From an uncultured Shewanella sp. (GTDB taxonomy: Bacteria; Pseudomonadota; Gammaproteobacteria; Enterobacterales; Shewanellaceae), in contig NZ_CANMUW010000003.1 of NCBI RefSeq assembly GCF_947501225.1, forward strand, positions 186,001 to 250,000: a DNA stretch of 64,000 bases, read 5' to 3'. The translations under genes were made by a program, and so were the position numbers. Shown here in pieces: positions 8,772 through 17,902 of the stretch. Positions within the stretch are counted from its first letter, which is position 1, and each line of letters begins with the position of its first letter. The notes below the pieces were generated by a model. It was not told where the DNA came from. It worked only from the letters and a program-made list of their open reading frames with translations, and ran no database searches.

Positions 8772-8822
8772 TTTCATGGCGATGGGGAGTTCTGTGTCCC
8801 CACCTGCCCATCAGCCATGAAA
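8772..8822 (+). terminator. Hairpin after the chalcone-isomerase-like gene
   Basis: Outer arms TTTCATGGC and GCCATGAAA are perfect, and inner ATGGGG/CCCCAC-type pairing adds stability. There is no long T tract. It is the fourth hairpin of the cluster and marks its end. Confidence 0.55.
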
Positions 8823-8883
8823 ATCTCTTAATAACAAAGTTTTGTATGCTCCTCACGGGGCACCCCCCGCAGGAGATGATGAT

Positions 8884-10344
8884 ATGACGCCACTGGCAAT
8901 CTGGCGGGCGATGTTTATGCCCCAACTCCATCAATGGCGGCCGGAGCAGCTACGCTTCGTCGACACCTTGATGTTCTTTACCTTGCTCTCTCTCTTCACC
9001 GGCTTCTATAGTCTCTTCAAGTGGCTGCAACACGATCACACGCTGCTCATCTATACCTCATCTCTTCTTATCGGTGCCGAGCTGTTAGCCGGGGCGATAG
9101 TGCGTTTTGCCCGTATGCCGGTTCTGGCCCTCAATGTCGGATTTTTAGGCATGGTTGTGCATGCGCTGAATATGATCTATCAGGGGGGAGGCGTACTGAG
9201 CTCGACTCAGAGCCTGTGGATCCCGGTATTGATCATCTCTTTTTTCCTGACTGCCAACCTCTTGATGGCTACGCTCTGGAGCCTTGCCGTTATCCTTATC
9301 TCATCCTGGATGGTGGCTACTGCACTCAATGGCATACCTATGCCGCAGATGGTGTTTTCCTCCTCGGCGCTGGCAGCCGAGACCTGGTCTGGATTAATCG
9401 TCCCCCTGCTGGTGATTGTCGTCGCTCAGGGCTTCACCGCAAAGCAGCGCAACAGGGCGATGAACGCCGCGGAGAAGGCACAGTCTGACACCTTAGCCAC
9501 GGCGGAAAAGGCCAAGCAGGGAGAGCGGCAGTTATCCGAGGTGTTAGACAGGGCGGGGGATAATGCCGGACAACTCTCAGTGGTGGCTAATGAGCTCGAG
9601 AGTCAGTCGTTGGATCTGCATCAACAGGTCAATAACCTTAATCAAAATTGTGAATCTCAGGCCAGTGCGGCAGAACAGATGAGCCAGCAGCTTCTGAGAA
9701 TGACATCGGACATGGAGCAGTCTGAGCGTTTCGTGACAGAGATGCGAGCGCGCAGCGAGGTGATAAACCGCCAGGCTCAGAGTAGCGCCGAATCTCTGGC
9801 GGCGTCGACCAATGCGATAGATAAGATTCTGGTAAGCAATGAAAAAATCATGTCGGTAGCAGGCTTGATCACCTCGGTGGCAGAGCAGACCAACCTGCTG
9901 GCGCTCAATGCGGCTATTGAAGCGGCCAGGGCCGGGGAGCATGGACGAGGATTTGCGGTTGTCGCCGAACAGGTGCGTGAGCTGTCGGCTAAGAGTAATG
10001 CCTCGGCGATTGAGATACGTGCCCTGCTGGATCTCAGCAAGCAGGAGGTCAACCACGGACAGGTGGTGATACAGGCGACAGCTACCGAGTTGTCCGGCAT
10101 CATAGAGAAGGTGGGCGAGACGGTCACGGATGTCAATCAGCTGGCCGATACCATGGTGCATCAGGTGCAGGCGGTCCAGGAGTTGAACTCGGCCAGCACC
10201 GAGGTAGCAAACAGTGTGGTGCAGACCAACCAGGTATCCGAGTCGGTCGCGACTCAGGGCAAGCAGCTGACGCTGCAGGTAGATACTCTGAAATCCCTTG
10301 CCGAGGATCTCAGGCTGGCAATGCTTTCCAATAGCGCGGCATAG
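8884..10344 (+). CDS. Methyl-accepting chemotaxis protein with integral-membrane sensor
   Basis: A 486-residue chemoreceptor. I chose the ATG at 8884 because AGGAG at 8871-8875 serves it; the upstream TTG at 8842 has no such site. The N-terminal ~190 residues form about six hydrophobic helices with short loops and no sizeable periplasmic ligand domain, so it likely senses a membrane-linked or redox cue. No obvious HAMP domain is seen. The C-terminal ~280 residues are the coiled-coil signalling domain with the conserved hairpin tip ([20 protein letters not shown], then [12 protein letters not shown]) that binds CheA/CheW. The C-terminus lacks a CheR-tethering pentapeptide. Confidence 0.93.
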   Translation: MTPLAIWRAMFMPQLHQWRPEQLRFVDTLMFFTLLSLFTGFYSLFKWLQHDHTLLIYTSSLLIGAELLAGAIVRFARMPVLALNVGFLGMVVHALNMIYQGGGVLSSTQSLWIPVLIISFFLTANLLMATLWSLAVILISSWMVATALNGIPMPQMVFSSSALAAETWSGLIVPLLVIVVAQGFTAKQRNRAMNAAEKAQSDTLATAEKAKQGERQLSEVLDRAGDNAGQLSVVANELESQSLDLHQQVNNLNQNCESQASAAEQMSQQLLRMTSDMEQSERFVTEMRARSEVINRQAQSSAESLAASTNAIDKILVSNEKIMSVAGLITSVAEQTNLLALNAAIEAARAGEHGRGFAVVAEQVRELSAKSNASAIEIRALLDLSKQEVNHGQVVIQATATELSGIIEKVGETVTDVNQLADTMVHQVQAVQELNSASTEVANSVVQTNQVSESVATQGKQLTLQVDTLKSLAEDLRLAMLSNSAA

Positions 10345-10410
10345 GTGGAATAGAGGTAGCTGATTTACTTAATCCCACAGTGTAAAGTGAGGAGCGAATA
10401 TGTCCGGAAT

Positions 10411-11505
10411 CTAAGGTTTGCTAGTGGCTGCGGACTCCGTATACTCGCTCCTCGCTTCCGGGATCTTTGCTAGTCCTCCCTTTCGGGTTAGCCCCGGCGT
10501 GTGACCTGTCCAGAGTTTGTAGGCGCGAAAGAATACCCTGGCATCGTTGAAGCCCAGTTGCACTGCGATCTCTTCCATGGACAGTTCGCTGCAGGTGAGC
10601 CAATAATCCGCCATCTCATGGCGGATCTGATCTAATAATGCCTGATAACTGCTGCCCTGTTTGATTAAGTGTCTCTGCAGGCTCCTGCCTGCCATATGCA
10701 GATGGGCGCCGACCTGTTCCCGCTGTATTTTCCCCTGAGGCAGGAGTTGACGTATCACCCTGGCAGCCTTCAGTTGCAACTTATCGGCATCACCGATATG
10801 AGTCAGCCTCAAGCCGGCACTGATCTTAAGCTGCTGCAGTCGCTGCAAGTTGCCTGAGGGCAGAGGACGGCTCAACAGTGCCTTGTCTATTATGATGGCG
10901 TTATCACTCTGGCCGAACTGCACCGGGCAACCGAAGAGCTGCTCATACTGTTTCACTTCGGCCGATGATGGCTTATCTCTTTGCAGTTGAAGGGCCCTTG
11001 GTTTTGCCTGATTGTCCTGGAGCAGGAAGCGGGCGAAGTTGACCCAGGAGGCGAGCACATTATCTATGAGGTGGGGGATCACCAACGGGTGGCTGTATTG
11101 GCAGTGCCAGATCATCCTGATGCCATCATGATGTTCCCGTATTTCGGTGACGCCCATGTCTCCGACCAACTTCTCCAATGGCATAGCCTCTTTCAGCGCC
11201 TGTGATAGATCCGTCGAGTGCAGGCCTATCTGGCCTAAGATGTAGAAGCGATCCGGTTGAATAAAACGTGCACTGTAGAGGCCAAACAGAGGATGTTTCG
11301 AATGCCCGATAAGGTAATGGAGCAGATGTTGAAACTGCTCGCCACTGAGTCTGCCATCGACTCTGTATAGATCCGCCAGCTCGATGTCGGCATGTTCTAA
11401 TGCACAGGATACGTCAATCTTACAATGGCGGCCCGCCTGTAAAAACTGCTGTACCGGTGGAATAGAGGTCGTTCCCAACGACTGCCTATTCTGATTCTTT
11501 ATCAT
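10411..11505 (-). CDS. AraC-family transcriptional regulator
   Basis: A 364-residue AraC/XylS regulator. Residues ~20-210 form the ligand-binding domain typical of the longer AraC subfamily found in pseudomonads and Shewanella; the last ~100 residues carry two helix-turn-helix motifs (MEEIAVQLGFNDARVFFRAYKLWTG...P is the hallmark second motif). It is divergent from the flavoenzyme/GlpD/FGGY operon with an 82-base gap, so it is most likely the local activator. The inverted repeat TGTCAC-N12-GTGACA at 11522-11545 in that gap is a candidate operator. The effector is unknown. Confidence 0.92.
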   Translation of the reverse strand: MIKNQNRQSLGTTSIPPVQQFLQAGRHCKIDVSCALEHADIELADLYRVDGRLSGEQFQHLLHYLIGHSKHPLFGLYSARFIQPDRFYILGQIGLHSTDLSQALKEAMPLEKLVGDMGVTEIREHHDGIRMIWHCQYSHPLVIPHLIDNVLASWVNFARFLLQDNQAKPRALQLQRDKPSSAEVKQYEQLFGCPVQFGQSDNAIIIDKALLSRPLPSGNLQRLQQLKISAGLRLTHIGDADKLQLKAARVIRQLLPQGKIQREQVGAHLHMAGRSLQRHLIKQGSSYQALLDQIRHEMADYWLTCSELSMEEIAVQLGFNDARVFFRAYKLWTGHTPGLTRKGGLAKIPEARSEYTESAATSKP

Positions 11506-11521
11506 ACAGGTTGTCCATATT

Positions 11522-11545
11522 TGTCACTGACAAGGCGTGGTGACA
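11522..11545 (+). promoter_or_regulatory. Candidate operator between AraC gene and its target operon
   Basis: An inverted repeat TGTCAC-N12-GTGACA overlaps an 11-bp palindrome TGTCACTGACA. It lies in the 82-base divergent gap, so it could serve the AraC-type regulator. Confidence 0.4.
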
Positions 11546-11587
11546 TTGTAGGATAAACTAATATTGATGCAAGTGGATCGGTGAAAC

Positions 11588-13249
11588 ATGGACAAGTCAC
11601 AGCAAGATAATAGAAATTGGAATGGTTGGGGCGACAGAGAGAAACGAATGGCACTCTCAGAAGATGGTGCGGCATTTATCAGCGAAAAGCTGGGAAAGGT
11701 TAAGCCACTGGGCGTGTCGACACTGGCGCGGGTGCTCGCCAAGGTGCCCGACTCCAGGCTCAATGACAGTGAGCTATATTCGACCGATGCCGAGATACGG
11801 CTACGCCACGCCCGGGGGCAGAGCCTTCCCGATTGGCTGGCCATGAAGAGTGGTGAATTTGGTGTCTTTCCCGATGCCGTAGCGTTTCCGACATCCGGCG
11901 AAGATATCCGTATCTTGATGGTGGAGGCGAAAGCAAATGGCTGGCAACTTATTCCCTACGGTGGCGGAACATCTGTTGTTGGCCATATTACGCCATGTCC
12001 GTCAGATAAACCCGTTGTTACCGTCTCTTTGACTAAGATGAACCGACTCCTCGAGCTGGACAGGGTCGATCAGATAGCCACCTTCGGCGCCGGGGTCAAG
12101 GGGCCCTTCCTCGAGGCTCAGCTGCAGGCTCATGGCTATACTCTGGGCCACTTTCCTCAATCCTTCGAGTTGTCGACACTGGGTGGTTGGGTGGTCACGC
12201 GCTCCAGCGGTCAGCAATCCCTGGGTTATGGTCGTATCGAGAACCTGTTTGCGGGAGGGGTGATAGAAACCTTCAATGGTACTGTGGATATCCCGACACT
12301 GCCGGCGTCATCGGCGGGACCGGACTGGCGTCAGATGGTACTCGGTTCCGAGGGGCATCTGGGGATCCTGACCGAAGCAAAGGTGAGGGTTTCCCGCGTC
12401 GCCGAAGAGGAGTTTTTTGGTGTCGCCTTTATGCCGGACTGGCAGAGTGGAATCGACTGTGCCCGGGAGATCATTCAGCAAAAGCTGCCGCTATCGATGC
12501 TTAGGGTCAGCAACGGTGAGGAGACCCATACCCAGCTGTTTCTTTCGGCGACTCAGACTCAGCGAAGTTGGCTGGATCGCCTGCTCTCACTCAAGGGAGT
12601 AGGTAAAGGGAAGTGCATGCTGGTTTACGGCGTCACCGGAGACAGGGAGGCCAACAGGCAGAGCTATAAACGACTCAAAAAGGTGTTACGTCGCTTCAGG
12701 GGCGTTAACACCGGGCAGCGCCTGGGGAAGAAGTGGGCTCACAAGCGGTTTACCTTCCCCTACCTGAGGGAGACGCTGTGGCAGATGGGTTATGCGATAG
12801 ATACCCTTGAGACCGCGACTAACTGGTCTAATATCGAGCCGCTGACAGAGAAGATAGAGCAGAGTCTGCGAGATGGATTAATCGAGTTTGACTCTAAGGT
12901 GCATGTATTTTCGCACCTGTCTCATCTTTATGGCGACGGTGCCAGCATCTACACCACATACCTCTTTCCCGTCGCAGATAGTTATGATGAAACCTACCGT
13001 CGCTGGCAGAAACTTAAGTCTGCGACATCTGAGATGATCGTGGAAAATAACGGTACCATCAGTCATCAGCATGGCGTCGGCAGCGATCATGCTCCCTATC
13101 TCAGCAAAGAGAAAGGCGAGCATGTGATGGCGTCGCTACAGAGCTGTTTCGATTACTTTGATCCGGATAAACAGTTGAACCCGGGGAAGTTATTTAAATC
13201 CGGACAGAGCGACGATGAAGCGGTTATCGCAACAGAGAAAGCGCAATGA
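11588..13249 (+). CDS. FAD-linked oxidase of the alkyl-DHAP synthase (AGPS) type
   Basis: A 553-residue VAO-fold flavoprotein. The FAD-binding half (about residues 95-275) shows PYGGGTSVVGH and RSSGQQSLGYGRIENL, close to the FAD site of alkylglycerone-phosphate synthase. The C-terminal half has an SHQHGVG motif near residue 493, which matches the SHHHGVG-like active-site motif of AGPS rather than the GEHG motif of D-lactate/glycolate dehydrogenases, and an AGPS-like YGDGASIYTTYLF strand. AGPS exchanges the acyl chain of acyl-DHAP for a fatty alcohol to form an ether lipid. The neighbours are a G3P dehydrogenase and a glycerol-kinase-family enzyme, joined by ATGA overlaps, so a role in ether-glycerol metabolism is inferred. 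Direction (synthesis or breakdown) is open. Confidence 0.78.
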   Translation: MDKSQQDNRNWNGWGDREKRMALSEDGAAFISEKLGKVKPLGVSTLARVLAKVPDSRLNDSELYSTDAEIRLRHARGQSLPDWLAMKSGEFGVFPDAVAFPTSGEDIRILMVEAKANGWQLIPYGGGTSVVGHITPCPSDKPVVTVSLTKMNRLLELDRVDQIATFGAGVKGPFLEAQLQAHGYTLGHFPQSFELSTLGGWVVTRSSGQQSLGYGRIENLFAGGVIETFNGTVDIPTLPASSAGPDWRQMVLGSEGHLGILTEAKVRVSRVAEEEFFGVAFMPDWQSGIDCAREIIQQKLPLSMLRVSNGEETHTQLFLSATQTQRSWLDRLLSLKGVGKGKCMLVYGVTGDREANRQSYKRLKKVLRRFRGVNTGQRLGKKWAHKRFTFPYLRETLWQMGYAIDTLETATNWSNIEPLTEKIEQSLRDGLIEFDSKVHVFSHLSHLYGDGASIYTTYLFPVADSYDETYRRWQKLKSATSEMIVENNGTISHQHGVGSDHAPYLSKEKGEHVMASLQSCFDYFDPDKQLNPGKLFKSGQSDDEAVIATEKAQ

Positions 13250-14907
13250 ATACCCTGAGTCAGGCGTCAGCTCTTGCTCGTCATAGGATCGCCGCTGAGC
13301 AGGTCTGCGAGTACGATCTTGTGGTGGTCGGTGGCGGGATCACCGGGGCGGGAATATTTCATCTGGCCGCGAGTCAGGGGCTGAAGGTGTTGCTTGTAGA
13401 GCAAAAAGATTTTGCCTGGGGTACATCGAGCCGCTCATCTAAGATGGTCCATGGCGGCTTACGTTATCTGGCTGCAGGTCAGTGGCGCATGACGCGGGAT
13501 ACGGCCAGACAGAGGGAGGCGCTGCTTGCCGAGCTGCCGGGGCTGGTCGAATTGATGCCCTATATGATGCTGCACCGGCAAGGTGATTTCCCTTCGGCGG
13601 CGCTGTTCAAGCGGGTACTGTCACTCTACGATAAACTCGCCGGATGTGATTACCAAAAGCCTCTCACGCTCGAGAAAGCTAAGACCTGGTTGACGGAGCT
13701 CTCATTTGATGGGGTCACAGGAGTGAATCTGTTTGCCGATGGGGTCACCGATGATGCTCGGTTGGTGCTGCGTCTGTTACAAGATGGCGTGCTTGCAGGG
13801 GGCGAGGCGCTTAATTACGCCAAAGTCACCGGACTTATCGAATCAGAGAGTGAGATCTCCGGGATCGAACTCGAGCTGGACGGGCGAAAGCATCAGGTAG
13901 ATGCGAGATGTGTCATCAATGCAACCGGAAGCTGGGCATCACAGCTTCACCCACTTGAGAAAGGGCTGCTAAGGCCCTTGAGGGGGAGCCATCTGGTGCT
14001 GCCTTTCGAGCGACTTCCTGTTTCTGCTTGCATCACCTTTTTCCACCCCACAGATAAGCGGCCTGTCTATATCTACCCGTGGCAGGGATGCACAGTGATC
14101 GGCACGACCGATCTGGATCATGATAATGGGATCGAGACTGAGCCGGGAATATCCCAGGGTGAGGTGGATTATCTGCTGCAGCTTGCCCGGCACTATTTCC
14201 CGGATAAGGGCCTGGACGAACAGGATGTGATAAGTTGCTGGAGTGGCATCAGACCGATATTGAGTTCATCGGCAGAGACCGAGCCTTCCAAGGAGTCCCG
14301 AGAACATCTCATCTGGTCGAAGCCCGGCCTTATCTCGGTCACAGGGGGCAAGTTGACCGGTTTTCATAAGATGGCTGAGGAGGTGCTCGAGAGCATCAAG
14401 GCTCAGTTTCCAGCCATGATGAAGCAGATAAAACAGGCTGAGTTTAGTCGGCCAGCTAAGGGCTATGCCGATAAACGCCTCAGCGGCTATTTTGGTCATT
14501 TTGCGCCCCGTATCTCTGATATGGAAAACAGTTGCGAGATCGGCTTTAGTCGGTGCCAGTGGCGGGAGCTGGAGTGGTCGCTGACCCATGAGAGCGTGGT
14601 TCACCTAGACGATCTCCTGCTGCGACGTACCCGTTTGGGCTTATTGTTGGGAGATGGCATTATCAGGTATCGGGAGCGGCTTCTCGACCTGTGCCGCCAA
14701 TCTCTGAACTGGTCTGAGTCGATGGCTGAGCAGGAGTGGTTGAGATATGTGCAGATTTTTTCGAAATACTACTCTCTGCCAAACCCAGACAGGCCGGCCA
14801 GTGCCTACAGCCAGTCGAGTGCCTACAGCCAGTCAAGAGCCGACAGCCAATCGACTACCGGCAGCATACAAAATACCGACGGATTATTAAGTACAGACAG
14901 TCTATGA
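13246..14907 (+). CDS. FAD-dependent glycerol-3-phosphate dehydrogenase family (GlpD/GlpA-like)
   Basis: A 553-residue flavoprotein. The N-terminus has the dinucleotide-binding VVVGGGITGAGI and the family signature TSSRSSKMVHGGLRYL; the middle has GCTVIGTTDLDHD and the C-terminus the GlpD all-helical domain. GlpD-type enzymes oxidise sn-glycerol-3-phosphate to DHAP and pass electrons to quinone at the membrane. It overlaps the upstream gene by four bases (ATGA) and the downstream kinase by four bases. The last ~35 residues form an unusual low-complexity tail containing SAYSQS-type repeats encoded by an 18-base tandem repeat at 14800-14853. Specificity could be for a modified glycerol phosphate. 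Confidence 0.88.
   Translation: MNTLSQASALARHRIAAEQVCEYDLVVVGGGITGAGIFHLAASQGLKVLLVEQKDFAWGTSSRSSKMVHGGLRYLAAGQWRMTRDTARQREALLAELPGLVELMPYMMLHRQGDFPSAALFKRVLSLYDKLAGCDYQKPLTLEKAKTWLTELSFDGVTGVNLFADGVTDDARLVLRLLQDGVLAGGEALNYAKVTGLIESESEISGIELELDGRKHQVDARCVINATGSWASQLHPLEKGLLRPLRGSHLVLPFERLPVSACITFFHPTDKRPVYIYPWQGCTVIGTTDLDHDNGIETEPGISQGEVDYLLQLARHYFPDKGLDEQDVISCWSGIRPILSSSAETEPSKESREHLIWSKPGLISVTGGKLTGFHKMAEEVLESIKAQFPAMMKQIKQAEFSRPAKGYADKRLSGYFGHFAPRISDMENSCEIGFSRCQWRELEWSLTHESVVHLDDLLLRRTRLGLLLGDGIIRYRERLLDLCRQSLNWSESMAEQEWLRYVQIFSKYYSLPNPDRPASAYSQSSAYSQSRADSQSTTGSIQNTDGLLSTDSL
14800..14853 (+). repeat. 18-bp tandem repeat, three copies, inside the GlpD-like gene
   Basis: Units at 14800-14817, 14818-14835 and 14836-14853; the first two differ by one base and the third has diverged. 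Because the unit is a multiple of three the frame is kept, adding SAYSQS, SAYSQS, RADSQS to the C-terminal tail. Confidence 0.88.
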
Positions 14908-16469
14908 TAAATGAAAAAAATAGCGACTACCTACTGGCTATCGATAACGGCACTCAGAGTGTCCGGGCGTTGATCTTCGATCTACAGGGTCAGCTGGTGG
15001 CCAAGTCTCAGGTGAAGCTCATCCCCTATCTGTCACCCGAGTCAGGTTGGTGTGAGCAAAGTGGCGAATATTACTGGGATAAGTTGTGCCAGGCCTGCCA
15101 GTCACTCTGGGCTCAAGGTATCGATAGGACAAGAATCAAAGGGATGTCTGTGACCACGCAGCGCGGCACCATGCTGCCACTGGACAGCGACGGCAATCCG
15201 TTGCATGACGCCATATTATGGTTAGATCAGCGTAAAGCCGAGCCCGAAAAGAGTCTGGGAGGTTTCTGGGATCCGCTGTTTAAGGTGATGGGGCTCGAGG
15301 AAACCATCAACACCTTCCGCAGTCGGGCTCAGCCTAACTGGCTCTATCAGGCCCGGCGGGATGTGTGGGACAAAACCTATAAATTTACCTTCCTCTCGGG
15401 CTTTTTTCACCACAGGCTGACCGGCGAGTGGGTCGATTCATCGGGCTCTCAGGTGGGCTACCTCCCATTCGATTACAGAAAACACAGATGGGCGAAAAAG
15501 TGGGACTGGAAGTGGCGGGCACTGAATGTGAGAGAAGATCAGCTGCTGCCTCTGGTCGATCCCGGCGATCGGATAGGTGAGATCACGGCTCAGGCAAGCG
15601 CACTGACCGGGATCCCCGAGGGATTGCCTGTGATAGCCGCCGCAGCTGATAAAGCATGTGAGGTTCTGGGCTCCGGCGGTCAGCACCCGGATGTGGGCTG
15701 CCTGAGCTTCGGTACTACCGCAACCATCAATGTCACCATGGAACGTTATGTCGAGGCGGTGCGCTTTCTTCCTCCCTATCCGTCGGCCATTGCCGGTTCC
15801 TACTGCAGCGAAGTGATGTTGTACCGGGGCTTCTGGATGGTGAGCTGGTTCAAGGAGCAGTTTGCTCATATCGAGAAGGCAAGGGCGGATGAGGCGGGGA
15901 TTGAGGCCGAAGCCCTGTTCGATGAGCTGGTCAATACTGTCCCCCCCGGTTCCATGGGCTTGATGCTTCAGCCCTACTGGGGCCCCGGTGTGAAGCAACC
16001 CGGTCCGGAAGCGAAAGGTGCCGTGATAGGTTTCGGCGATATTCATACCCGGGCGCACCTGTATCGTGCCATTCTGGAGGGGTTGGCATTCGGCCTGAAG
16101 GAGGGACTTGAGGCGATCGAAAAACGCAGTGGCTGCAAGATAAAGGAGCTTAGAGTCTCCGGCGGTGGGGCCCAGAGTGATGCGGCCATGCAGATCGCCG
16201 CCGATATATTCGGCTTAACTACGGTAAGGGCTCATACGGTCGAGACCTCAGGGCTGGGCGCCGCCATCGATGCCGCGGTCGGGCTGGGGTTATACCAAGA
16301 TTTCGACAGCGCAATTAAGGCCATGGTGCATAAGGGCAAACGCTTCGAGCCCGATGATGAGCATTATAAGATGTATCAGCGGCTCTATAGGGAGGTCTAT
16401 CTCAACATCTATAAGAAGCTGCAGCCTCTTTACTCTAAGATCAGGGATATTACGGGTTACCCTGAATAA
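14904..16469 (+). CDS. FGGY-family carbohydrate kinase
   Basis: A 521-residue kinase of usual FGGY length. The ATG at 14904 overlaps the previous stop (ATGA), and the N-terminal phosphate-1 motif LAIDNGTQSVRALIFD begins just after it; the longer frame from 14736 would add 56 unrelated residues. Further motifs: TTQRGTMLPLD, ILWLDQRK, FGTTATINVTM and the C-terminal LRVSGGGAQSD adenosine-binding motif. The family phosphorylates glycerol, xylulose, gluconate and similar polyols with ATP. The operon context points to glycerol or a glycerol derivative. It is the last gene of the operon, followed by a short hairpin. Confidence 0.9.
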   Translation: MINEKNSDYLLAIDNGTQSVRALIFDLQGQLVAKSQVKLIPYLSPESGWCEQSGEYYWDKLCQACQSLWAQGIDRTRIKGMSVTTQRGTMLPLDSDGNPLHDAILWLDQRKAEPEKSLGGFWDPLFKVMGLEETINTFRSRAQPNWLYQARRDVWDKTYKFTFLSGFFHHRLTGEWVDSSGSQVGYLPFDYRKHRWAKKWDWKWRALNVREDQLLPLVDPGDRIGEITAQASALTGIPEGLPVIAAAADKACEVLGSGGQHPDVGCLSFGTTATINVTMERYVEAVRFLPPYPSAIAGSYCSEVMLYRGFWMVSWFKEQFAHIEKARADEAGIEAEALFDELVNTVPPGSMGLMLQPYWGPGVKQPGPEAKGAVIGFGDIHTRAHLYRAILEGLAFGLKEGLEAIEKRSGCKIKELRVSGGGAQSDAAMQIAADIFGLTTVRAHTVETSGLGAAIDAAVGLGLYQDFDSAIKAMVHKGKRFEPDDEHYKMYQRLYREVYLNIYKKLQPLYSKIRDITGYPE

Positions 16470-16496
16470 GCCCGGTCGAAAGTTCGGGCTATATTT
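16469..16496 (+). terminator. Possible terminator of the FGGY operon
   Basis: AGCCCG (16469-16474) and CGGGCT (16485-16490) pair around a 10-base loop, followed by an AT-rich stretch. The stem is short, so it is weak. Confidence 0.45.
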
Positions 16497-16553
16497 ATTG
16501 TAGGTCTGTTAGGTTATCTTGGGTAAATCTAAGGGATAAATGGAAGTGAAAAA

Positions 16554-16832
16554 TTGAAACTCCCGGATATGAAATATAGCTTTTGCTCCTTCGGCTTGTT
16601 GATAGGGGCTATCGTCTCCGTTTTGGTGACACTAATTATTCTTGTCTGGGAGTGGGTCGAGAACCCGGGCGGTATCTTCCGCGATCAAAATGGTACCAAT
16701 TGGAGTTTTGTTTTTGATACGGCTTCGAGCTGGTTTGTGCCCACATTTCTCTATACCGCGCTCATTGTCGCACTGCTCTATCTTGTGCTCTATACCATGC
16801 AGTGGATTAAGCAAGTGAGGCATAAGCAATAA
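16554..16832 (+). CDS. Small two-helix membrane protein, unknown function
   Basis: A 92-residue protein if it starts at TTG 16554, which has GGAAG about seven bases upstream; the in-frame ATG at 16569 lacks a visible site. Two long hydrophobic helices (about residues 12-33 and 62-83) are separated by a tryptophan- and asparagine-containing loop. The positively charged C-terminus (KQVRHKQ) is probably cytoplasmic. I recognise no family. It lies convergent to the LysR gene. Confidence 0.55.
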   Translation: MKLPDMKYSFCSFGLLIGAIVSVLVTLIILVWEWVENPGGIFRDQNGTNWSFVFDTASSWFVPTFLYTALIVALLYLVLYTMQWIKQVRHKQ

Positions 16833-16872
16833 GTGTTACTTATTGATAAGGTAGAACAATTTTTATCTGTCA

Positions 16873-16889
16873 TGCAGTTTTTAACTGCA
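16873..16889. terminator. Hairpin in the convergent gap
   Basis: TGCAGTT-TTT-AACTGCA lies between the small membrane-protein gene and the end of the LysR gene. It could serve either strand; no clear T tract follows. Confidence 0.4.
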
Positions 16890-16920
16890 CTCTACCTGTA
16901 CGGTAAAGTGCAATAAATCT

Positions 16921-17754
16921 CTACGACATGATCCGGTTGACGATATCGCACTCGTCCAGCTCGGCGGCTTTATCCCTGTTTATGTATACCGCGATCGGGC
17001 CGTCGACAGTTCCTGAAGTCGGGCCCTCACATTTTTCCAAATTTTCATTTTTCAATATCATCTGCTCGGGGAGCAGGCCGATCCCTATGCCTCTCTGGAT
17101 AAGCTTTGAGGAAAAATCAGGGGTGTCTATGATCATTATCTGCTTATAATCTGCGCCCTCTGGCATGCACTGGCTCAGATCGTGCCAATGGTTCCAGATA
17201 TCTGAATGCACGAAGGTGGGTATGGGGGGAGTGAACTCTGTGTTTGTTTTCTTTGCCCAGTAAAACTTAAGGTTATCTAACTCGACTGCGTATTCGAAGA
17301 CAGGGTGGTCGTTGAATATGCCTTCGGTTATCACGACATCGACCTCGCCTGAATCCATCCAATTTTTAATGGTTGTCAACTCTCCGGTACTGATCTGCAT
17401 GAAGAACTCGGAGAGGAACTCTTTAGTTAACTTAGGTTCGAGGTATTTTTCATAAAGTCTCGGCTGAGTGGCTATCTTAATTAAGGCCTTTCCCTTGATC
17501 CTTTTTATGCCTAACTCAATATTTTCAAATGACTTTATTGCCTTCTCCACTTCGCCGTACAGGACCGCGCCTTTCTTGGTGAGGTGGACGCCATGCTTGT
17601 CACGCTCGAACAGCTTGATCCCGATCTCTTTTTCCAGTGCGATGATTTTCGAGCTTACGCTGGGCTGAGAAACCTGCATAAATTCAGCGGCCTTAGAGAA
17701 AGATGAATACTTCGCGGCGTAATAGAAATAGTGGATTTTCGTGTTCTTTAGCAT
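16921..17754 (-). CDS. LysR-family transcriptional regulator
   Basis: A 277-residue LTTR, slightly short for the family. The N-terminal winged helix-turn-helix is clear (FYYAAKYSSFSKAAEFMQVS then QPSVSSKIIALEKEIGIKLF). The rest is the periplasmic-binding-protein-like effector domain. It is divergent, 256 bases away, from the lyase/flavin-reductase/cytochrome/porin operon, the classic arrangement for an LTTR and its target. The palindrome at 17903-17921 fits a T-N11-A LTTR box. The substrate of the operon or a degradation product is the likely co-inducer (inference). Confidence 0.93.
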   Translation of the reverse strand: MLKNTKIHYFYYAAKYSSFSKAAEFMQVSQPSVSSKIIALEKEIGIKLFERDKHGVHLTKKGAVLYGEVEKAIKSFENIELGIKRIKGKALIKIATQPRLYEKYLEPKLTKEFLSEFFMQISTGELTTIKNWMDSGEVDVVITEGIFNDHPVFEYAVELDNLKFYWAKKTNTEFTPPIPTFVHSDIWNHWHDLSQCMPEGADYKQIMIIDTPDFSSKLIQRGIGIGLLPEQMILKNENLEKCEGPTSGTVDGPIAVYINRDKAAELDECDIVNRIMS

Positions 17755-17902
17755 CTGATTGTATTTCTTATGTCATTGTTTTGTTAAAAGCGTGAGTTCC
17801 ATCAAAATACCAATGGAATCATCAATTGGCTTGAAATAGTGATTATGACTCGAACAGCCAGCTATTATGCTGACCAGCTTCATACTTCTGCCACCTCATC
17901 AG

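Noticed and set aside
9577..10161. A 194-codon minus-strand frame opposite the chemoreceptor
   Set aside because: Shadow of the coiled-coil signalling domain; no start site or domain.
14736..14903. Upstream extension of the FGGY kinase by 56 residues
   Set aside because: It lies inside the preceding gene, has no ribosome site and the kinase motif starts right after the ATG at 14904.
15438..16058. A 206-codon minus-strand frame opposite the FGGY kinase
   Set aside because: Antisense shadow; the plus strand encodes clear kinase motifs through the whole region.
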